DNA of 64,000 bases from Lachnospiraceae bacterium. Its GTDB lineage: Bacteria; Bacillota; Clostridia; Lachnospirales; Lachnospiraceae. Every line of letters starts with the position of its first letter. The stretch's first letter is position 1. The notes below the pieces were generated by a model that made no database searches, was not told the origin of the DNA, and saw nothing but the letters and a program-made list of their open reading frames with translations. Below, piece after piece: positions 27,660 through 36,107 of this stretch. The position numbers and the translations under genes were made by a program. The stretch covers positions 1-64,000 of the forward strand of contig JALCRM010000002.1 in NCBI GenBank assembly GCA_022652545.1, written 5' to 3'.

Positions 27660-28760
27660 GTGATTGAAGTAAAGGACCTGACTAAGAAATACGGCGATCA
27701 CACCGCGGTCGACCATCTTAACTTTCAGATCGGCAAAGGAAGAGTCTATGGTTTTCTGGGGCCGAACGGCGCCGGCAAAACAACCACGATGAACATGATG
27801 ACCGGGTATATCGCCCCGACAGAGGGCACCTGCCTGATCGACGGACACGATGTGCTGGAGGAGCCTGAAGAGGCGCGCAGGAATATCGGATATCTGCCGG
27901 AGATCCCGCCTGTATATATGGACATGACGATCTCCGAGTATCTGGATCTGGCTGCGGATCTGAAAAAGGTACCGAAGGCAGAGAAGAAGCAGATGGCGGA
28001 AGAGGTCATGCAGAAGGTGCAGATCGCCGATATGCAGGGGCGCCTGATCAAGCATCTTTCCAAAGGCTACCGCCAGAGAGTAGGACTGGCACAGGCACTC
28101 ATGGGAAAGCCCGAGACGATCATTCTCGACGAGCCTACGGTGGGCCTGGATCCCCGGCAGATCATTGAGATCCGTGATCTGATCAGGGAACTCGGCAAAG
28201 AGCATACGGTCATCCTGAGCTCCCATATTCTTTCCGAAGTCAGTGAGATCTGCGACTATGTCATGATCCTTTCCCACGGGAAGATGGTCGCGAACGATAC
28301 GACTGAGAATCTGGCTAAAATTATGCAGGGCCAGAATTCCCTGGAACTGACGCTGCGTGCCGATGCCGACAGGACGGAAGCCATGCTGGCGGGCATTCCG
28401 CAGATCTCTTCCCACACGATCAGGCCGCACGGCGAGGACGCCGTAGATGTGACGCTGAAGATGGCCGGCAGCGATGACCTGCGCGAAAAGATCTTCTATA
28501 CCTGCGCCGCCAGCCAGTGCCCCATCCTTCGTATGGATTACACGCATGTTTCCCTGGAGGATATCTTCCTGGAAGTGACAGAGGACGCTCCCGCAGCAAA
28601 ACCGGAGACAGATGCTGATGATGCAGCAAAGGCCGGAGATGCAGCAGAGACCGCGGAAACGAAGGCTGCCGCGGAAGCAGAGCCTGCAAAGGCTGCAGAA
28701 GATACCGGGGCCGCGGAGAATGAGACAGTTCCCGCGGCAGATGAGGAGGGTGACAGATAA
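27660..28760 (+). CDS. ABC transporter ATPase, Gld/multidrug type, with acidic Ala-rich tail
   Basis: A 366-residue ATP-binding subunit. Walker A GPNGAGKTT at ~37, signature LSKGYRQRVGLAQAL, Walker B IILDEPTVGLDP. After the ~300-residue core comes a C-terminal tail of ~55 residues rich in Ala, Glu and Asp (ETDADDAAKAGDAAET...), not part of the family. GTG start at 27660 behind aaagggg. First gene of a four-gene set (ATPase, permease, GldG-like, DUF4340-like) known from Bacteroidetes gliding loci and common in Firmicutes, where the cargo is unknown. Confidence 0.9.
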   Translation: MIEVKDLTKKYGDHTAVDHLNFQIGKGRVYGFLGPNGAGKTTTMNMMTGYIAPTEGTCLIDGHDVLEEPEEARRNIGYLPEIPPVYMDMTISEYLDLAADLKKVPKAEKKQMAEEVMQKVQIADMQGRLIKHLSKGYRQRVGLAQALMGKPETIILDEPTVGLDPRQIIEIRDLIRELGKEHTVILSSHILSEVSEICDYVMILSHGKMVANDTTENLAKIMQGQNSLELTLRADADRTEAMLAGIPQISSHTIRPHGEDAVDVTLKMAGSDDLREKIFYTCAASQCPILRMDYTHVSLEDIFLEVTEDAPAAKPETDADDAAKAGDAAETAETKAAAEAEPAKAAEDTGAAENETVPAADEEGDR

Positions 28761-29623
28761 TGAAGACCATAGCCAAAAAAGAGATCCGGACGTATATGAC
28801 CACCATGTCCGGGTATGTCCTGATCGCCTTCATGCTGTTTGCAGTGGGCATCTATTTTACCGCTTACCATCTTGCGCAGGGGTATCCCAAGTTTTCCGCT
28901 ACGATGTCCTCCTGCGAATTCATGTTCCTGATCATCATCCCTATCCTGACCATGCGTTCCCTGGCCGGTGAAGAAAGGCAGAAAACGGACCAGATGCTGC
29001 TGACGTCACCGCTTTCCATCCGGGACATCGTGCTCGGAAAATTCTTCGGCATGCTGGCTGTTTTCGCGATCGCGATCGGGATCGTCTGCCTGTATCCGCC
29101 GATCCTTACACTGTACGGAACTGTCAATCTGCGCGCTGCCTATGTAGCCATTCTGGGCTATTTCCTGATGGGCGCGGCGTGCATCGCCATCGGCCTGTTC
29201 ATTTCCTCCCTGACCTCCAATCCGGTCATCGCCGCAGTCATCACCTTCGGCGTGATCTTCCTGCTGTACATGATGAGCGGGATCAAGAGCATCTCCGATT
29301 CGACGGCGTTCACTTCCTATATTGCTTATTTTGCCATTATCGTGGCATTGGCGATCCTGATCTTCGTGCTCATGAAGGATGCGATGACGGCCCTGATCGC
29401 CGGTGCTGCCGGCGAAGCAGCGATCACCGTCCTATACTTCAAAAATCCCACGGGTCTCGAAGGCTCGGTGCAGACGATCATGGATGCCCTCGATATAACG
29501 AGCCGTTTCACCGACTTTGCGGACGGTGTGCTGGATCTGAAAAATGTGATCTACTACATCGGTGTTGCAGCACTGTTCCTTGTCCTGACGATCTTTTCGG
29601 TCGGCAAGAGAAGATGGAACTGA
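28760..29623 (+). CDS. ABC-2 type permease (GldF-like)
   Basis: A 287-residue membrane protein with six or so spans (for example VLIAFMLFAVGIYFTAYHL, VFAIAIGIVCLYPPILTLY, VIAAVITFGVIFLLYMMSG). AGEERQKTDQMLLTSPLSI is characteristic of this permease family. The start codon overlaps the ATPase stop by one base (TAATG), with gaggagg upstream, so the two are made together. Confidence 0.9.
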   Translation: MKTIAKKEIRTYMTTMSGYVLIAFMLFAVGIYFTAYHLAQGYPKFSATMSSCEFMFLIIIPILTMRSLAGEERQKTDQMLLTSPLSIRDIVLGKFFGMLAVFAIAIGIVCLYPPILTLYGTVNLRAAYVAILGYFLMGAACIAIGLFISSLTSNPVIAAVITFGVIFLLYMMSGIKSISDSTAFTSYIAYFAIIVALAILIFVLMKDAMTALIAGAAGEAAITVLYFKNPTGLEGSVQTIMDALDITSRFTDFADGVLDLKNVIYYIGVAALFLVLTIFSVGKRRWN

Positions 29624-29641
29624 GGAGGGAGACAGGACGTC

Positions 29642-31291
29642 ATGAAAAATCCATTTGATAAAAAAGCGAAAGACAGTACGGCATCCCAGACAAAACAGGT
29701 GGCCGGACAGAAAAAGCTGCCGAAGCTGACAATTGCAAGAGGCAACAGAATACATATCCGCAAGGGCTCCTATGCCCTGCTTTTCGGCGCGGTCACCCTG
29801 GCGATCGTCGTCGTGGTGAACCTGCTGGTCATGAAGATCCCGTCGCAGTACCGGAGCGTGGATGTCAGCGATTCCGACGTGACGGGGATCTCCGATACGA
29901 CGAAGACGCTGGTCAGCGGCCTGAAGGACGATGTGACGATCTATCTGCTGGCTCAGAGCGGCCAGGAGGATTCCACACTGCAGAAGATGCTTGAGCACTA
30001 CAGCGATCTCTCGAGCCATATCAAGGTGAAGACGGTCGATCCCGTGCAGCATCCTAATTTTGCCAAGGATTATACATCGGACAGCCTGGACAATAATTCC
30101 CTGATCGTAGTCGGGCCGAACAGAAATAAAGTCATTGCCAACTCCAGCATCTATGAGACAAGCATTGATTATCAGACCTACCAGGAGCAGACCACAGGGT
30201 TTGACGGAGAAGGTCAGCTGACCGCCGCCATCAGCTATGTGACATCCGACAATATGCCGACCGTTTATACACTGACCGGCCATTCGGAGACAGCCATGAC
30301 AAGTTCCATGACAACGGCTCTGTCCAAGGACAACATCACCACGGCAGATCTGAGCCTGCTTACGGCAGGTGCCGTGCCGGACGATGCCAGCGCGGTCATT
30401 GTCAATGCACCGCAGACGGATCTCTCTTCCGATGAAGCGGACGAACTGATCGCCTATCTGAAAAAGGGCGGCAAATTGTTCATGGTGACGAATTACTCCA
30501 CGACGGCCATACCCAATCTGCAGAAGGTGCTGAATGAGTACGGTATTTCCACTATGGACGGCGTTGTCGTCGACGTAGGGGCTGACCATTATGCAAACCG
30601 CAACCCGCTCTATCTTGTGCCTACGATCGGGACAGCGGAAGCACTCGGCGATCTTGCAAACGGCGGCTATTATGTCCTTATGCCGGTGGCACAGGGAATC
30701 AAAACACTGGATACAAAGCGCGATACGGTCACGGTCAGTTCATTGCTGTCATCTTCCAGCGACTCGTATATCAAAACAGATGTGAACTCTTCCCTGGAGA
30801 AGGCGGACGGAGATGCGGCAGGTCCCTTTGATCTGGGCGTTGTCGTTACCGAGACGGTGAGCGGGACAGCTTCCTCAGACAGCTCAGCGGCTTCTTCCGA
30901 TGCTTCGTCGGATACGGCGGTTTCGTCGGATACGGCAGCATCGACAGATACGGCGGAATCGGCAGATACGGCGGCTTCAACGGCTGCCGCGGCAACGTCA
31001 GAGTCGGCGGAAACGCGGATCGTGTATCTCACTTCCGAGAATCTGTTCAATGACCAGGTCGATTCTATGGTGTCCGGAAGCAATATGAAGCTGCTGGCGA
31101 ATACCATGAACTGGCTTGTCGGGTCTTCTTCCGATGTCAGCGTTTCCATCCCCAGCAAGAGCCTTTCGGTCACATATCTGACGGTCACCGAAGCGGCGGT
31201 GCGTACATGGGGCTTCCTCACGGTCATTCTGCTGCCGATCGCTTTCCTGGTCTTCGGCGGGGTGCTCGTGTACAGGAGATCCAAAGCCTGA
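29642..31291 (+). CDS. GldG-like ABC auxiliary protein
   Basis: 549 residues. A Lys-rich N-terminus, one membrane span at ~40-60 (SYALLFGAVTLAIVVVVNLLVM), a long extracytoplasmic part of the GldG / ABC-type uncharacterised transport type (VTIYLLAQSGQEDSTLQKML; TVYTLTGHSE), a Ser/Asp/Thr/Ala repeat stretch (SSDTAASTDTAESADTAAST, ~420-455), and a C-terminal span (FLTVILLPIAFLVFGGVLVY). Probable partner of the upstream permease. The repeat-rich linker is encoded by near-identical 'tcggatacggcg' units and may vary in length. Confidence 0.85.
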   Translation: MKNPFDKKAKDSTASQTKQVAGQKKLPKLTIARGNRIHIRKGSYALLFGAVTLAIVVVVNLLVMKIPSQYRSVDVSDSDVTGISDTTKTLVSGLKDDVTIYLLAQSGQEDSTLQKMLEHYSDLSSHIKVKTVDPVQHPNFAKDYTSDSLDNNSLIVVGPNRNKVIANSSIYETSIDYQTYQEQTTGFDGEGQLTAAISYVTSDNMPTVYTLTGHSETAMTSSMTTALSKDNITTADLSLLTAGAVPDDASAVIVNAPQTDLSSDEADELIAYLKKGGKLFMVTNYSTTAIPNLQKVLNEYGISTMDGVVVDVGADHYANRNPLYLVPTIGTAEALGDLANGGYYVLMPVAQGIKTLDTKRDTVTVSSLLSSSSDSYIKTDVNSSLEKADGDAAGPFDLGVVVTETVSGTASSDSSAASSDASSDTAVSSDTAASTDTAESADTAASTAAAATSESAETRIVYLTSENLFNDQVDSMVSGSNMKLLANTMNWLVGSSSDVSVSIPSKSLSVTYLTVTEAAVRTWGFLTVILLPIAFLVFGGVLVYRRSKA

Positions 31292-31326
31292 AAGAAGCGG
31301 CGGTTCTCTTCATGGAGGTTTATCAG

Positions 31327-32028
31327 ATGAAAAAGACAAAAGGCTTAGGCCTGATCATTGCGGTCATCATACTGGCTGTACTGATCGCAGCATATTAAAT
31401 TATTACCGGCATATCCAAAAAAGAGGACACGAAGAAAACGGAAGCCGCGGAAGCAGCCAGTTCGGCCGCACAGGCGGCTCTGCCCTGGGCAGTTTCGGCA
31501 GATGATATCGCATCGTTTTCCGTGACCAATACGAACGGGACCTTCACCTTTGAAAAGGATGGGACCAGCTGGAAACTGAAGGAGGATCCCACATTCGAAC
31601 TGAACCAGGATACTGTGACGGCCAAAACAACGACCATCAGCGGCATTGCGGCTGCCAGTACGATCGACACTCCCGATGCACTTGCGGATTACGGCCTCGA
31701 CAAACCCACAGTCACGCTGACCGTCACAAGGACGGACGGCGGTTCCTACACCCTGCTGTTCGGCAGCGAAAATACGGCAGCATCCGTGTATTATATGATG
31801 TATCAGGGCAAAGAGGACAAAGTCTATACGGTGTATGCCGTGACGGAACAGACCTTTGAATTCCAGGAAAGTGACCTTGCGCCTGCGTCGGATGCTTCCA
31901 CTTCCGGCTCGGCAGCGGCGGTCACGGCATCTTCTGCGGAAGCGGCTACATCCGCCGCTGCATCCGCAGCGACATCTGCCGGTGCGGAAACATCCTCTTC
32001 GGATGCGGCGGCCTCAGCAGCGGAATAA
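31327..32028 (+). pseudogene. DUF4340-like extracytoplasmic protein interrupted by one in-frame TAA
   Basis: ATG 31327 (ggagg site) opens MKKTKGLGLIIAVIILAVLIAAY, then TAA at 31396-31398. The same frame continues without a further stop to 32028: IITGISKKEDTKKTEAAEAASS... FSVTNTNGTFTFEKDGTSWKL... ending in a Ser/Ala-rich tail. The stop falls inside the single N-terminal membrane span, whose hydrophobic sequence resumes after it. DUF4340 genes are the usual fourth member of Gld-like ABC operons. So this is one gene with a nonsense change, or a sequencing error. A restart at GTG 31522 would lack the anchor. Confidence 0.8.
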
Positions 32029-32099
32029 AGCTACCAGGCAAAACAGAAACAATAAACAGCATACAGTTGCTGCAGACAAAATGCAGACAAAAAACGAGA

Positions 32100-32141
32100 G
32101 CAGATCGTGCACGGGCTGAAGGTGCACGATCTGCCTTTTTT
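32100..32141 (+). terminator. terminator of the Gld-like ABC operon
   Basis: GCAGATCGTGCAC pairs with GTGCACGATCTGC (13 bp), followed by CTTTTTT. Confidence 0.88.
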
Positions 32142-32258
32142 CGGCAAAACGTGTGTGGCGATTCACATAAAGATGCGGATCGCAGCATTCTTTTGACTGC
32201 TGTATACCGCAGGTGATGTGCTTTTTAAATTGCGAAGTATGCTTCAGCAGGCTTACGG

Positions 32259-32309
32259 ATTCAAGAGATTGTCAAATTCAGGAGATAAGCAAATTCAGGA
32301 GATTGACAA
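32259..32309 (+). repeat. three tandem 17-bp iteron-like repeats
   Basis: ATTCAAGAGATTGTCAA, ATTCAGGAGATAAGCAA and ATTCAGGAGATTGACAA lie head to tail with an exact 17-bp period. The last copy contains the -35 box (TTGACA) of the importer promoter. This spacing and position suit cooperative binding of a regulator along the DNA. Confidence 0.8.
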
Positions 32310-32331
32310 TTGTCGGCTGCCCGGCTACAAT
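32303..32331 (+). promoter_or_regulatory. sigma-A promoter of the TrpX-type importer
   Basis: TTGACA, 17 bp, TACAAT. The -35 lies in the third 17-bp repeat, so a bound regulator would directly affect RNA polymerase. Confidence 0.8.
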
Positions 32332-32338
32332 AACGACA

Positions 32339-32374
32339 TTGATACTTTAACAGCACAAAGCGTTAAAGCATCAA
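32339..32374 (+). ncRNA. hairpin at the 5' end of the importer mRNA
   Basis: TTGAT-A-CTTTAAC pairs with GTTAAAG-C-ATCAA (12 bp with one mismatch) around a 10-base loop. It begins at about the predicted transcription start and may protect the mRNA 5' end. There is no T run, so it is not a terminator. Confidence 0.45.
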
Positions 32375-32509
32375 TGCAATAAAGAGAACCGTGACCGGCA
32401 AAACAGTATCGGGAGACCGTTGCTGCCGGCACCGGCTGCAGCATCGGCAGACAGTGCCGCCGATGTTTATTTCGGAGAATCAGAAGATTCTTCTCAGGGA
32501 GGGATTATT

Positions 32510-33607
32510 ATGAAAAATGTCAGGAGATTCATTTCTGCAGGCATGGCCGTCATGATGGCTTTCGGCCTGGCAGCCTGCGGCAGTTCCACTTCCACAGGCG
32601 CAGCATCGGCAGATGCGTCAGCTTCTGCAGCGGCATCCGCCTCTGCGGGGAGTGCCGTATCGACGGCGGCAACTTCTGCCGCGGCTTCCGCGACATCCGC
32701 GGCATCTGCGGATGCAGGGGACAAAAAGTATACGGTAGGTATCTGCCAGCTTGTACAGCACGTGGCGCTGGATGCGGCAACGCAGGGATTTGAAGATGCG
32801 CTCAAGGCAGAGTTTGGTGACAATGTAACGTTCGATCTGCAGAACGCGGCAGGAGATTCCGCAACCTGCACCACGATCTGCAATAACTTCGTTTCGGAAG
32901 GCGTGGATCTGATCCTGGCCAATGCAACACCGGCCCTGCAGGCGGCAGCTTCTGCCACCAACAAGATCCCGATCCTGGGCACTTCGATCACCGATTACGG
33001 CACGGCGCTGAGCATAGACAATTTCAGCGGTACAGTCGGCGGGAACATTTCCGGCACATCGGATCTTGCTCCTCTTGACCAGCAGGCAGCCATGGTATCG
33101 GAGCTGTTCCCGAACGCCAAGAAGGTCGGTATTCTCTACTGCTCAGCAGAAGCAAACTCAGTTTATCAGGCAAATGAAGTGAAGAAGGCACTGGAAGCCG
33201 GCGGCCTTACGGTAACGGTATACACCTTTGCCGATTCCAACGATGTCGCTTCCGTCACGCAGACAGCCTGCTCCGAAAATGAAGTTCTGTACATCCCGAC
33301 GGACAACACAGCAGCTTCCTGTACGGAAGCCATCAACAATGTGGCACAGCCTGCCGGAATTCCGATCATCTGCGGAGAAGAAGGAATCTGCAAGGGCTGC
33401 GGTGTGGCTACACTTTCCATCAGCTATTATGAACTCGGCAAGACGACCGGCGCCATGGCAGCCAAGATCCTCAAGGGAGAAGCGGATGTCTCCACGATGC
33501 CTGTCGAGTATTATCAGAATCCGGTCAAAGAATACAACCCGACGCTTGCCAAGGCACTCGGCATTACCATCCCGGACAGCTACACGGCTATCGATATGAG
33601 CAAGTAA
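32510..33607 (+). CDS. ABC transporter substrate-binding lipoprotein, TrpX type
   Basis: 365 residues. Signal peptide with lipobox LAACG (Cys ~20), a Ser/Ala-rich linker of ~45 residues, then the ABC_sub_bind fold (YTVGICQLVQHVALDAATQGFEDAL... GVDLILANATPALQAA). This family carries amino acids, with tryptophan shown for TrpX of streptococci; the ligand here is inferred only. The true start at 32510 follows agggaggg; the track ORF begins 30 codons earlier. First gene of the importer, followed by a partial terminator that would make it the most abundant subunit. Confidence 0.9.
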   Translation: MKNVRRFISAGMAVMMAFGLAACGSSTSTGAASADASASAAASASAGSAVSTAATSAAASATSAASADAGDKKYTVGICQLVQHVALDAATQGFEDALKAEFGDNVTFDLQNAAGDSATCTTICNNFVSEGVDLILANATPALQAAASATNKIPILGTSITDYGTALSIDNFSGTVGGNISGTSDLAPLDQQAAMVSELFPNAKKVGILYCSAEANSVYQANEVKKALEAGGLTVTVYTFADSNDVASVTQTACSENEVLYIPTDNTAASCTEAINNVAQPAGIPIICGEEGICKGCGVATLSISYYELGKTTGAMAAKILKGEADVSTMPVEYYQNPVKEYNPTLAKALGITIPDSYTAIDMSK

Positions 33608-33650
33608 CAGGTAAAGAAAGACATTTTGTCACAATGGCATGGCAGCAGGA

Positions 33651-33681
33651 AGAGGTGCCGCAGCGCGGCGCCTCTTTTGCT
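33651..33681 (+). terminator. stem-loop between binding protein and permease
   Basis: AGAGGTGCCGC pairs with GCGGCGCCTCT followed by a short TTTT. Probably a leaky terminator or mRNA stabiliser that raises binding-protein output over the permease. Confidence 0.6.
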
Positions 33682-33808
33682 GTAAACAATCTGTTTCGTA
33701 TGTGTAATGCATGTATCTTTGCTGTAAACGGTTTGTTTCGTACGTATAATGCAGGTGTCTTTCGCTGTAAAACAGTTTGTTTCATACGCATAATGCAGGT
33801 ATAATCGG
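33679..33808 (+). repeat. three imperfect 42-45-bp tandem repeats
   Basis: Units begin GCTGTAAAC at 33679, 33721 and 33764 and share GTAAAC-N4-TGTTTCGTAYGTRTAATGCAKGT. Each contains a -10-like TRTAATG box. The array lies between the binding-protein gene and the permease. It may be repeated promoter-like elements, a regulator array or mRNA structure; no known repeat family is recognised. Confidence 0.7.
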
Positions 33809-33835
33809 AGAGAAAGTTATCCGGGAGGACTGATC

Positions 33836-34807
33836 ATGAATTTTGCGGCATATTTTGGATCACTCAATCCGGCGGGGCTGCTCGGCAGATTTCCCGCAGG
33901 TATCGCACAGGGCATCATCTGGGGCATCATGGCGCTGGGTGTGTATATTACATTCCGGCTGCTGGACATCGCGGACCTTACCGTAGACGGTACGTTTACT
34001 ACAGGCGGCGCCGTTACGGTCATGCTGATCCTGGCTGGCTGGAATCCGTGGGCGGCCATGCTGATCGCTCTGCTGGCCGGCATTGCCGCAGGCGCTGTCA
34101 CAGGACTGCTGCATACGATCCTGGGCATACCCGCGATCCTGGCCGGGATCCTGACACAGTTTGCACTGTACTCGATCAACCTGGCGATCATGGGGATGAA
34201 GGCCAACCAGGCGATCAGCGTCGACCGGTTTTACCTGGCCGTCACATCGCGCAATGTGCCGATGGCGATCCTCGTCTCCGGCATCGTTGCAGTTGCCGTC
34301 GTTGCGCTCCTGTACTGGTATTTCGGCACCGAGCAGGGCTCCGCGATCCGGGCCACCGGCTGCAATCCGGAAATGAGCCGTGCGCAGGGCATCAATATCA
34401 ATACAATGAAAGTCATCGGCCTCGCTCTGTCAAACGGCCTCGTTGCGCTGGCCGGCGGCATGATGGCGCAGTTCCAGGGCTTTGCCGACATCAATATGGG
34501 CCGCGGCTCCATCGTCATCGGCCTGGCGGCGGTGATCATCGGCGAAGTGCTCGGGGAAGCCATTCTCGGAAAACACCTGAATTTTGCGGGCAGGCTGCTG
34601 TTCGTCATCCTGGGCGGCGTCATCTACTATATGATCGTCATCATCGTCCTGTGGCTGAAGCTGGATTCCAACATGCTCAAACTGTTTACGGCCATTATCG
34701 TGGCGGTGTTCCTGGCGGTGCCGAACCTGAAGGCGCACAGGAAAAACTCATTCGGTCGGGCAGCCAGAAATGCCATGGCCGAAACTTCCGGAAAGGAGGA
34801 GCAGTGA
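33836..34807 (+). CDS. ABC transporter permease, TrpY type
   Basis: A 323-residue polytopic membrane protein of the BPD_transp_2 (branched-chain amino acid/sugar) permease class. About eight spans; ALGVYITFRLLDIADLTVDGTFTTGGAV and the coupling region EQGSAIRATGCNPEMSRAQGI are typical of TrpY-like permeases. A ggagga site lies 7 bp before ATG. The ATPase gene follows at once, so the binding protein, permease and ATPase form one importer. Confidence 0.9.
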   Translation: MNFAAYFGSLNPAGLLGRFPAGIAQGIIWGIMALGVYITFRLLDIADLTVDGTFTTGGAVTVMLILAGWNPWAAMLIALLAGIAAGAVTGLLHTILGIPAILAGILTQFALYSINLAIMGMKANQAISVDRFYLAVTSRNVPMAILVSGIVAVAVVALLYWYFGTEQGSAIRATGCNPEMSRAQGININTMKVIGLALSNGLVALAGGMMAQFQGFADINMGRGSIVIGLAAVIIGEVLGEAILGKHLNFAGRLLFVILGGVIYYMIVIIVLWLKLDSNMLKLFTAIIVAVFLAVPNLKAHRKNSFGRAARNAMAETSGKEEQ

Positions 34808-34808
34808 T

Positions 34809-35612
34809 ATGGCTGCAATGCTTTCTCTCATAAATGTACGGAAGACGTTCAATCCCGGCACCATCAACGAAAAGAAGGCGCTGAAGGGGATCAGCCTGAA
34901 TCTTGAAGAAGGCGATTTTGTCACTGTGATCGGCGGCAACGGGTCGGGAAAATCCACCATGCTGAATGCAGTGGCCGGCGTCTGGCCGATCGACGGCGGA
35001 AAGATCGAGATCGCGGGACAGGATGTGACCGGACTTCCGGATTACCGGCGGGCCAGTCTCATCGGACGTGTTTTCCAGGATCCCATGACAGGCACGGCCG
35101 CAACGATGCAGATCGATGAAAACATGGCCCTCGCCGACAAGCGAGGCCGTTCCCGCGGGCTCGGGTGGGGCGTCACCGCAGAGGACCGTGACCGTTTCAG
35201 GGAAAAACTGAAGCTCCTGGATCTGGGTCTGGATGACCGCATGACCGCCAAGGTCGGCCTGCTGTCCGGCGGGCAGAGGCAGGCCCTGACACTGCTGATG
35301 GCTACGCTCAGGAAACCGAAGGTACTGCTGCTGGATGAACATACGGCTGCCCTGGATCCCAAGACGGCAGAGAAAGTGCTGGCCGCGACGGAAAGAGTTG
35401 TAAACCGGGACAACCTGACGACGCTGATGATCACGCACAACATGCGCGATGCGATCACACACGGCAACCGCCTGATCATGATGAATGAGGGACATATCAT
35501 TCTGGATATAGCAGGCGAAGAAAAGAAGAAACTTACTGTAGAGGATCTGCTGCAGAAGTTCAGCGTTGCGTCCGGCGAGGAGTTCGCCGATGACGGCGCT
35601 CTGCTGGGATGA
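34809..35612 (+). CDS. ABC transporter ATPase, TrpZ type
   Basis: 267 residues. Walker A IGGNGSGKST at ~40, signature LLSGGQRQALTLLMA, Walker B VLLLDEHTAALDP, switch His in MITHNMRDA. DEHTAALDP (rather than DEPT) is usual in this subgroup. ATG 34809 follows ggaaaggagg near the permease end. Energises the importer; the thioesterase gene starts 6 bp later. Confidence 0.92.
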   Translation: MAAMLSLINVRKTFNPGTINEKKALKGISLNLEEGDFVTVIGGNGSGKSTMLNAVAGVWPIDGGKIEIAGQDVTGLPDYRRASLIGRVFQDPMTGTAATMQIDENMALADKRGRSRGLGWGVTAEDRDRFREKLKLLDLGLDDRMTAKVGLLSGGQRQALTLLMATLRKPKVLLLDEHTAALDPKTAEKVLAATERVVNRDNLTTLMITHNMRDAITHGNRLIMMNEGHIILDIAGEEKKKLTVEDLLQKFSVASGEEFADDGALLG

Positions 35613-35618
35613 GAAGCT

Positions 35619-36107
35619 ATGGAAGAGAACAAAAGAGAGGAACGGCCGGTCAGTTATTCGGCGACGGAGAGTACGCACGTCCTCAAATATGAAGATATCA
35701 ACGGGCAGGGCCGACTGTTCGGCGGGCGTCTTATGGCCTGGATCGACGAAACAGGAGGCATGGCCGCCATGCGTCATTCGGGCTGTCACGTTACGACGGC
35801 GGCGGTCGACAATCTGCAGTTCAAACGGGGAGCCAGGCTGAATGATACCGTGGTGCTCGCTGCGCGGGTGACCTACGTGGGCAACACGTCCATGGAAGTG
35901 CGCGTCGATTCGTATCTTGAAGAAAACGACGGCAGGCGGTATCCGATCAACCGCGCTTTTCTCATTTATGTGGCGGTGGACGAAAACGGGGATCCCGTAC
36001 GCGTTCCCTATCTTCTGAAAATAGAGTCAGAGAGCGAAAAGGCTGACTGGGAGGGCGCGATGCTGCGCAAGGAGAACCGCAGGATCCGCAGGCAGGAGGG
36101 CTTTTGA
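35619..36107 (+). CDS. hotdog-fold acyl-CoA thioesterase
   Basis: 162 residues of the YciA/BFIT-type acyl-CoA hydrolase family. NGQGRLFGGRLMAWIDETGGMAA contains the conserved Asp/Gly hotdog helix motif. The Arg-rich C-terminus is unusual but short. Substrate unknown. It follows the ATPase by 6 bp and overlaps the next start by 4 bp, so it travels with the importer transcript although no functional link is obvious. Confidence 0.85.
   Translation: MEENKREERPVSYSATESTHVLKYEDINGQGRLFGGRLMAWIDETGGMAAMRHSGCHVTTAAVDNLQFKRGARLNDTVVLAARVTYVGNTSMEVRVDSYLEENDGRRYPINRAFLIYVAVDENGDPVRVPYLLKIESESEKADWEGAMLRKENRRIRRQEGF

Larger units (their letters stand above)
32029..32509. other. intergenic region before the TrpX-type binding protein
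   Basis: 481 bp. It holds the terminator of the Gld-like operon, three 17-bp repeats, a consensus promoter and a leader hairpin (listed separately). The remaining leader (32375-32509) shows no T-box signature, terminator or credible ORF that I can recognise. Confidence 0.5.

Noticed and set aside
31327-32028. Recoding (selenocysteine or pyrrolysine) at the internal stop
   Set aside because: The codon is TAA, which neither system uses, and no special RNA structure is evident.
32332-32509. T-box or other amino-acid riboswitch before the TrpX-type gene
   Set aside because: No T-box signature, no terminator and no large conserved fold; only one hairpin at the 5' end.
33679-33808. CRISPR array
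   Set aside because: Only three units, adjacent without unique spacers, and no cas genes nearby.
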